Shown: in pieces, positions 6,728 through 10,734 of the stretch
Numbering within the stretch: the stretch's first letter is position 1
Layout of the letters: each line of letters opens with the position of its first letter
From: Euperipatoides rowelli
Taxonomy: Eukaryota > Onychophora > Udeonychophora > Euonychophora > Peripatopsidae
Assembly: GCA_003024985.2 (NCBI GenBank)
Contig: PXIH01S0008229.1
Reading direction: 5' to 3' (one strand)
Length of the DNA stretch: 10,734 nt
Notes under the pieces: model-generated
Databases searched by the model: none
What the model saw: the letters and a program-made list of their open reading frames with translations, nothing else
What the model was told of the DNA's origin: nothing
Program-made: the position numbers and the translations under genes

Positions 6728-8705
6728 AACGGCGAGCTCACGGGTATCTGGTCAGACTAGTGTAGGGACCTCCTTGGCAGCCACACCCCTCCTACCATTG
6801 GCTAGTGATACCAGGTTTAGTACTTCTGCATCTCGGTCCAGTGGTTCACAACCAATCGCTAGTTCCCATGAGAACATGATTTGCACAGAAATGGCAGAAG
6901 TGTCAGTTCACGATGGCAGCTCCAATTCAGAAACACGAACCCTAGAATTGGGACGTTCGAGGGAGATGACACCAATTAACCCAAATGCTCCATCCTCCCC
7001 AGTTGCAAATGGTATGCTGCAGGAAGAGAATGCAGAGATGTACCAGGAGGAGGAGGAGGCTTCTCCCACTACCACTACCAATCCTCTCTTAATCACCAAC
7101 GAAGCCTCTAAAGATGAACCCATGGAGCAACAAGGTTCTACTGATCTATCTCCTTCTCATAGTATTAAAATTAATAATGCAGTAGTGTCTAGTGAATTAA
7201 TAGAAACCAATGCAAATGACAATGATGACAATATTTCCCATGATTCTTATCATTTAGAAGATCATGAGAATATGCAGGGAAAACCCCCACCTGAACAAAT
7301 TAAAAATATTAATAGTGTACAAAATTTACCTACCCCACCTCCTTCACCTGTAAAAGTGTTGATTGAGGAAAAGCTAGCACAGGAGTCCATTCCTGAAAAT
7401 CAGGAAATAATTTCCAAAACAGACTCTAATCAGAATAAAATTTCTAATAAATTGATTTGTAATGAATTAAAAATAGAAGAAAATATAGATGAAATTTCTT
7501 ATGTTTTACATAAGAGGCATTTAAGTAAAAATAAACTTGTTCCACCATCAGATATAGATCCTTTAGGGCGGTCAGCTTACAAATCCCCTACCATAATCCC
7601 TAAAATTACTGTAGAAATAGAACATCATAAAATTGCTCAAACTAGCCCTACACTATATGCCAGAAACAGGGTTATTCACAATTCTCCTAAATCTCCCCGT
7701 TCAGCCCAAACATTTAAGAACAGCCCTCCAAAATCACCAAAGTTTTTCCCAGGTCACCAATCCCTCGACTTTGTTTCAAGAAATAAACTCCCGCCAAAGG
7801 ATAGTTTTTCTAGTGAGGATCATACTGTGAATGTAGGTTCTCTAGAAGTTTTGATTGAATATTTACAAAAAAAACGTTCCACTAGTCCCAGTGGTCGTAG
7901 TCAAGACTCTGACCAGAGTCAGAGTTCTCCTGCCATATCACTCAAAAATGGTAATAACCAAAAAAATTTGAATGTTGCTTTCAAAAACACTGCCACCCAA
8001 ATTTCCTCTGAACCCTTTTTAATAAGGCACTCAGAAATTGTTGAAGATTTAAGTGATTCCTCTAGTGATTCTCATTCCATCCCATCTCAACATGTCAGTT
8101 TAGAAGATTTAACTGATATGAAGAGGCTCAGTGATGGTTGTATGTATGGCAATCGACATTCATTTTTATTCCAGGAGAGCTTTGACTCTGCAGGACAGAG
8201 TTCAGTGGACGGGTATTGTTTAGGAAAGGATTCATCTCGGGAAAAGTCTCCTAAAGCAGAAAATAATTTAGAAGGTGAAGAGTTTGATGACACAAGTTCT
8301 GCTGGTAATGGAACGGTATGTGAGGAGACCAGTTTACATGAAGGCATTGAAGTTCTAGAAGATCTTGTGCATTCAGATATGGTGGAACAATCCAGCAGTG
8401 ATTCTGATCATAGTGATAGTTCATCCGAGTCAGATGATTCAGAGAATTTAGCAAGTCCGCACACCCCAGATAAAAAATCTGTAAATAGTGCCATTTCAAG
8501 AGAGACCACATCATCACAACGGCATCGGACTTACATGTGTGTTGAAATTTCAAATGGGCAAATAATTGAGAATAAGCATGCACGATTAGATGATGATTCT
8601 TTTTTAGAATCACATGATGGCCGTTGTACTGATTTGGATGTGTCTCAATTTGAGCATGATCAGGACAGTGCTATAGGAAGCACAAGTGAGCACTCACCCT
8701 CGTAA
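6728..8705 (+). CDS. Large, probably terminal, coding exon of an unrecognised Ser/Pro-rich acidic protein (C-terminal part only)
   Basis: I do not recognise the family. The frame is open from just after a TAA at 6648-6650 to the TAA at 8703-8705. The first codons have no ATG: the frame's nominal start at 6675 is TTG inside A/T-rich intron-like DNA, and the first in-frame ATG is 6876. I therefore begin at the TTTTCAG acceptor, splitting an AGA codon (phase 2). Counting the first full codon (6729) as residue 1, the roughly 658 residues show these features: a Ser/Thr/Ala-rich start; QEEEEASP at about 106; PTPPPSP at about 201, a possible SH3/WW ligand; PKITVE at about 291, fitting the calcineurin PxIxIT pattern; clustered SP sites (NSPKSP to KSPKF) at about 318-339; an S/D/E tract at about 555-572 typical of casein kinase 2 substrates; and a Ser-rich C-terminus. 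I see no signal peptide, membrane segment or folded domain, so it looks like a disordered regulatory tail. The exon is visibly richer in G+C than its flanks. A weak donor-like GTAAAT overlaps the stop, so a further exon is not fully excluded. Confidence 0.85.
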
Positions 8706-8975
8706 ATTATTTTATTTTTGCATTGTCACTCCCTTCCAAGAAATTTTTTTATAATTTTTATTACATGGGATGATAATATATTTTATTATTATTTAATCCT
8801 TTGAATATAAGGGTTTTTTAGCACATTGTTGTAAAATTGTGGGATTGGGTTTTAATTTAAAAAAAGAAAACATATATGAGATTTTTTCCATTTTGCAACG
8901 AAATAATTTACATTAAAAATGAAAAGAGTATCTGAATTCATTCAGAAATTTTTACTACAGAACAAATCATTGGTG

Positions 8976-9026
8976 GCGGTCATGTCAGATTTTATTCTTA
9001 TTCATTTGATATGACATGGTCTCCGC
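8976..9026 (+). other. Imperfect stem-loop in the 3' UTR
   Basis: CATGTCA (8981-8987) pairs with TGACATG (9012-9018) around a 24-nt A/T-rich loop. An outer GCGG (8976-8979) pairs with CCGC (9023-9026) across a small internal loop. The G+C of the outer stem stands out from its surroundings. No known element is recognised. Confidence 0.35.
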
Positions 9027-9342
9027 AAAATATTTCTTCCATTTGTAAAACTGTTAAATAGTGATTCACACTTCATTATGTGTAGGCTTTATCAATCGTT
9101 TCATTTTTTTTTTTTTTTTTTTTAATTTATCAAATTTATGATTTGTTTTCACAATCCATAATTATTATTTTAGTATAATTTTTAAATATTTTATTAATTT
9201 TTTTTTAATTTATCTTATCTTTTTTTTTTTGTTGGATCCCATCCCTCCCTCCAAATTCATCGCATGCTGTTAATATGGATGTTTAAACTGCATGGCTTTT
9301 ATTTTGATTCTTGCGTTTGTTCTTTGTTTCCTTCTTTTATTT

Positions 9343-9350
9343 TGTATATA
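9343..9350 (+). promoter_or_regulatory. Pumilio-type response element TGTATATA in the 3' UTR
   Basis: This is a perfect match to the UGUANAUA consensus bound by Pumilio/PUF proteins, which repress or destabilise mRNAs. It is the only exact match I found downstream of the stop codon. The surroundings are A/T-rich, so chance is a real alternative. Confidence 0.35.
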
Positions 9351-10000
9351 TTTTGTGTTGCCCTTATTTATATCTATAATTTCGCTTAAATAAGCCAAAT
9401 TTCCTCCCAGCCACCTGCTTATTCATTCATTCTACCTTTCCCGCCCCATCCTTTAACAACCTCATTGTGTAATTAACTTCGCATTTGTAGGAATTTATTT
9501 TCATCTTTTTAACACTATACTTAATTGGAATACTAAATAATTCCGAGGTATTTGTGAATTATTTTGTTATGCCATGGCTGGGTTCAGGACTATGCTATCC
9601 CCCTTTTTTTTCTATCTGATCACTAGGCAACATGCTAACTTTCCGCCCTGTTTCAAGGCATGATGGGAGGTACTGTATGAATCATTGTCATTTGACATTG
9701 TAGCGTAATGCATGTTGATATTTTTATAAATCAAGCCAAAACGAACCATGTGCATTCTCTACTGCTGATCATCTGATAGAAGCTTTTTGCTCCATGTGTG
9801 GTCAATGCTCTTTTTAACTATGTAACTTTTTTCTTATCCACTGTTTTTTATTTTTTTATTTTATTTTCTATTTTATTTTATTATATTTTTAAAATAAAAT
9901 TCTTCAAGTATCCCTTTAAACGGGTGAAAGAAGGATTGTTAAAATCTGACCAATTTTTTGTCTCCACACTAGGAGGCGTCTCAATAATTAAGCGTATATT

Positions 10001-10015
10001 AGCGCTGTCTGGTGG
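10001..10015 (-). promoter_or_regulatory. CTCF-core-like sequence
   Basis: The + strand reads AGCGCTGTCTGGTGG. Against the reverse complement of the vertebrate CTCF core (RSYGCCMYCTNGTGG) it matches 13 of 15 positions, with mismatches at positions 6 and 7. CTCF is conserved in many bilaterians, but the preference in this organism is unknown. The same sequence overlaps a hairpin arm, so it may have another origin. Confidence 0.25.
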
Positions 10016-10095
10016 TCACTTGTCCTGATCACCTGCTTTTGACTCGTTTGAAAACGTTACGTTTTCAAGCCGTTCACCAGGCTGTTAATCAACAG
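10009..10095 (+). other. Cluster of hairpins in a G+C-richer block of the 3' UTR
   Basis: Three local stem-loops follow one another. GGTGGTC (10011-10017) pairs with GATCACC (10027-10033), with one G-U pair. GTTTGAAAACG (10046-10056) pairs with CGTTTTCAAGC (10060-10070) around a TTA loop, with one wobble. CTGTT (10082-10086) pairs with AACAG (10091-10095). In addition CTGGTG (10009-10014) can pair with CACCAG (10075-10080), which would compete with the first hairpin. No named RNA family is recognised. Confidence 0.45.
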
Positions 10096-10229
10096 GTTGA
10101 ATTTAAAGAGCTTTTTAACTTTTTTAAATTTGTAATGCAAATCACAATTTCCCTTGCTTATTTTTTTTTAATAAAAAATTAAAAAATAAAAATACAAAAA
10201 AAAAAAAAGCTGAATGTTATCAGCGAAAT

Positions 10230-10235
10230 AATAAA
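10230..10235 (+). terminator. Proximal poly(A) signal AATAAA with GU-rich downstream element
   Basis: AATAAA is followed by an A-rich stretch (GAACAAAACA) and then TTGTTGTGTCT at about 10250-10260. That is the spacing and composition expected for cleavage near 10248. Other AATAAA hexamers at 9893, 10170 and 10185 lack a comparable GU-rich element and look like A/T background. Confidence 0.6.
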
Positions 10236-10659
10236 ATGAACAAAACACTTTGTTGTGTCTCACTCGTCTCAGTCACAGTTGCCAAATCAGTCAAATCATT
10301 TCATTTCATTAATTTTGTTAAATATTTATTATATTGAATCTTTCATTTATTATTTGAAAGTAATGTCTTAGATTCTTATTTTTAGAATTAATTTTTCACT
10401 TCAAAATTTACCATTTATTTATTTTTTAATTTTTTGTTTTAAAATGACTTATTTTTATTTAAAATGTAATTCAACATTTTGTTCATAATTGTTTTTTTTT
10501 ATTCCTTTCGGTTGTGATTTGTTTTTTTTTGTTTTTTTCAACTTTGTTTTTTTTCCCTGCTCCACCCCTCTTCCCTTTTTGCCTGGGATTTCAGTGTAGA
10601 CGATGATGTGCTGACTTTTCACTCAAAATGGGAAATTTGGAACAATTCATCATTGTAAA

Positions 10660-10665
10660 AATAAA
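10660..10665 (+). terminator. Distal poly(A) signal AATAAA with GU-rich downstream element
   Basis: AATAAA is followed about 20 bases later by CCTGTGTTTTGTATGT, a GU-rich downstream element. This suggests cleavage near 10680-10690. With the site at 10230 it forms a possible pair of tandem alternative poly(A) sites for the same gene. Confidence 0.55.
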
Positions 10666-10734
10666 ATTTAATGCCACCATTCATTCCTGTGTTTTGTATG
10701 TAAACATGGAAATATTTGATTTGACTATCAATTT

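Larger units (their letters stand above)
8706..10734 (+). other. Probable 3' UTR of the gene ending at 8705
   Basis: After the stop codon the sequence loses coding character and becomes T-rich, with long T runs (for example about 9101-9123). No further acceptor plus open frame is evident. Two poly(A) sites at 10230 and 10660 would give 3' UTRs of roughly 1.5 kb and nearly 2 kb. The region also holds a Pumilio-type motif, several hairpins and two TGCATG hexamers (9289-9294 and 9709-9714). Short open frames here, such as the one near 9798-10028, start in T-rich DNA and look like chance. Confidence 0.6.

Noticed and set aside
8251-8613. 120-codon minus-strand frame opposite the coding exon
   Set aside because: An antisense shadow of the + strand frame. 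Its His/Leu-rich product follows from the Asp/Ser-rich codons on the other strand.
9798-10028. 76-codon + strand frame in the 3' UTR
   Set aside because: The start lies in a T-rich tract giving a Phe/Leu/Tyr-rich product that mimics a membrane segment. No splice acceptor or homology is seen.

Overview
This is an A+T-rich eukaryotic window, almost certainly from an animal nuclear genome. It has one long open frame entered through a splice-acceptor-like TTTTCAG, long intron-like and UTR-like stretches full of homopolymer A/T runs, metazoan-type poly(A) signals, and remnants of a Tc1/mariner-type transposon of the DUF4817 group. TAGGCCTA-type palindromes (one perfect 16-mer at 1367-1382) remind me of echinoderm and other marine invertebrate DNA. 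That is an impression, not a proof.

Layout. From 1 to 6727 I see no convincing exon. This reads as one large intron, or intron plus intergenic DNA, carrying repeat debris. It holds a fold-back element of 15/30-bp-spaced TTGGCCAA-like cores (1171-1349) and two inverted copies of an A/T-rich dispersed repeat (3098-3190 and 3905-3992, with a weaker third copy near 702-776). Between those two copies lies a young tandem repeat of 137/113-bp units (3412-3797). Next come a 617-bp internally deleted transposon with 71-74-bp terminal inverted repeats and a TA target duplication (4581-5197), and a short hairpin element beginning at a TTAA (5314-5390). Five TGCATG hexamers, the RBFOX recognition sequence, sit within 48 bp at 6256-6303, about 420 bp before the exon.

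The only gene I can support is on the + strand. It is a large, probably terminal, coding exon (6728-8705, about 658 codons) encoding an acidic, Ser/Pro/Asn-rich, apparently disordered protein tail. The tail has many SP/TP sites, a PTPPPSP segment, a PKITVE calcineurin-docking-like motif and a casein-kinase-2-type Ser/Asp/Glu tract. I do not recognise the protein family. The N-terminal part must be encoded upstream of this window.

From 8706 onward is probable 3' UTR. It contains a Pumilio-type TGTATATA, a G+C-richer block with stacked hairpins and a CTCF-core-like sequence (about 10001-10095), and two well-formed poly(A) sites (10230 and 10660), each followed by a GU-rich element. No rRNA, tRNA, CRISPR array or bacterial-type operon is visible.
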